Notes under the pieces: model-generated
What the model was told of the DNA's origin: nothing
The model's input: only the letters and a program-made list of their open reading frames with translations
Database searches by the model: none
Translations under genes and position numbers: made by a program
Assembly: GCF_014892515.1 (NCBI RefSeq)
Contig: NZ_JADBGR010000046.1
Coordinates: 62,001 to 126,000 of the forward strand
Reading direction: 5' to 3'
Source: Myceligenerans pegani
GTDB lineage: Bacteria > Actinomycetota > Actinomycetes > Actinomycetales > Cellulomonadaceae
Length of the DNA stretch: 64,000 nucleotides
Shown: positions 63,884 through 64,000 of the stretch, piece by piece
Position numbering within the stretch: position 1 is the first letter of the stretch
Layout: every line of letters begins with the position of its first letter

Positions 63884-64000
63884 TCACGGCCGGGCGGGCG
63901 TATCGCGGATGCCTTCCTGGTCCTCGGCGCCTGGTACCGCGTCGGCCCAGCGGGGTAGGAGCATCACCACCGCCAGGATCAGCATCGGCACCGAGGCGTA
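63884..64000 (-). CDS. C-terminal end of a membrane protein (gene runs off the window)
   Basis: The last 38 residues of a minus-strand gene are visible: one hydrophobic helix, SVPMLILAVVMLLPRW, then a hydrophilic tail ending in ARP before a TGA at 63884. The rest lies to the right of base 64000, so the family cannot be named. It is upstream of the sigma factor gene on the same strand, but 107 bases of gap and the sigma gene's own ribosome binding site suggest a separate unit. Confidence 0.6.
   Translation of the reverse strand, partial: YASVPMLILAVVMLLPRWADAVPGAEDQEGIRDTPARP

Overview
This window is chromosomal DNA from a high-GC actinobacterium. Coding density is high, codon third positions are almost all G or C, -10 elements follow the TANNNT pattern, and many genes appear to be transcribed without a leader. 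A secreted GH13-GH13 amylopullulanase, a CBM13-tagged exo-galactanase, a monomeric isocitrate dehydrogenase, DUF222/HNH and DUF3017 proteins, and the neighbourhood sucCD - DUF6350 - purN - purH - DUF3017 - mdh point to the Micrococcales. A polysaccharide degrader of the Promicromonosporaceae/Cellulomonadaceae type is the best guess, but this is inference, not a placement by phylogeny. No rRNA, tRNA, CRISPR array, transposase or prophage gene was seen, and no gap without a gene is longer than about 300 bases.

Layout. Bases 1-2619: a DUF2264 protein (cut by the window edge) overlaps a D-2-hydroxyacid dehydrogenase, and a divergent regulator has a DeoR-type reading head on a LacI-type sugar-sensing domain. 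Bases 2641-11255: an apparent galactan/arabinogalactan use locus with a secreted GH43_24-type exo-beta-1,3-galactanase, an intracellular GH35 beta-galactosidase, a CUT1 ABC importer (binding lipoprotein and two permeases) and a LacI regulator. Matching 14-bp operators sit inside the galactanase and importer promoters. Bases 11313-17400: a ChvE/MmsA/MmsB-type monosaccharide importer, a divergent ROK regulator and a lone sugar-importer ATPase. Bases 17465-29492: two GNAT acetyltransferases, purU, a small membrane protein, the 1,853-residue amylopullulanase and a fused asymmetric ABC exporter. Bases 29584-33961: a DUF222/HNH protein, a small HTH gene paired with a free-standing ClpN-domain protein, and a divergent TetR/NAD(P)-binding pair under twin palindromes. 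Bases 34035-52640: central metabolism (icd, mdh, sucCD, purH, purN) interleaved with an aquaporin with an acidic tail, two paralogous single-pass membrane proteins, a FAD oxidoreductase, DUF3017, a septum-formation-type protein, a BCCT transporter and DUF6350. Bases 52872-64000: an AGE-family isomerase divergent from a GH36 alpha-galactosidase, an acyltransferase-SGNH protein, a Nudix hydrolase, pcrA, a SigE-family sigma factor coupled to a membrane protein with an internal duplication, and the tail of one more gene.

How it fits together. Most of the left half harvests and imports plant-derived sugars. Secreted enzymes cut galactans and alpha-glucans, ABC importers take up the products, GH35 and GH36 finish hydrolysis inside, and local LacI, ROK and DeoR/LacI hybrid proteins probably gate expression. 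The right half is the housekeeping TCA/purine block with several lineage-specific insertions. The observations I rate highest are the shared LacI operators, the autoregulated-looking HTH-ClpN pair with its leaderless promoter, a common palindrome upstream of icd and sucC, a LexA-like palindrome with unusual spacing in front of the DUF222 gene, and the paralogous membrane proteins with exchanged C-terminal domains.
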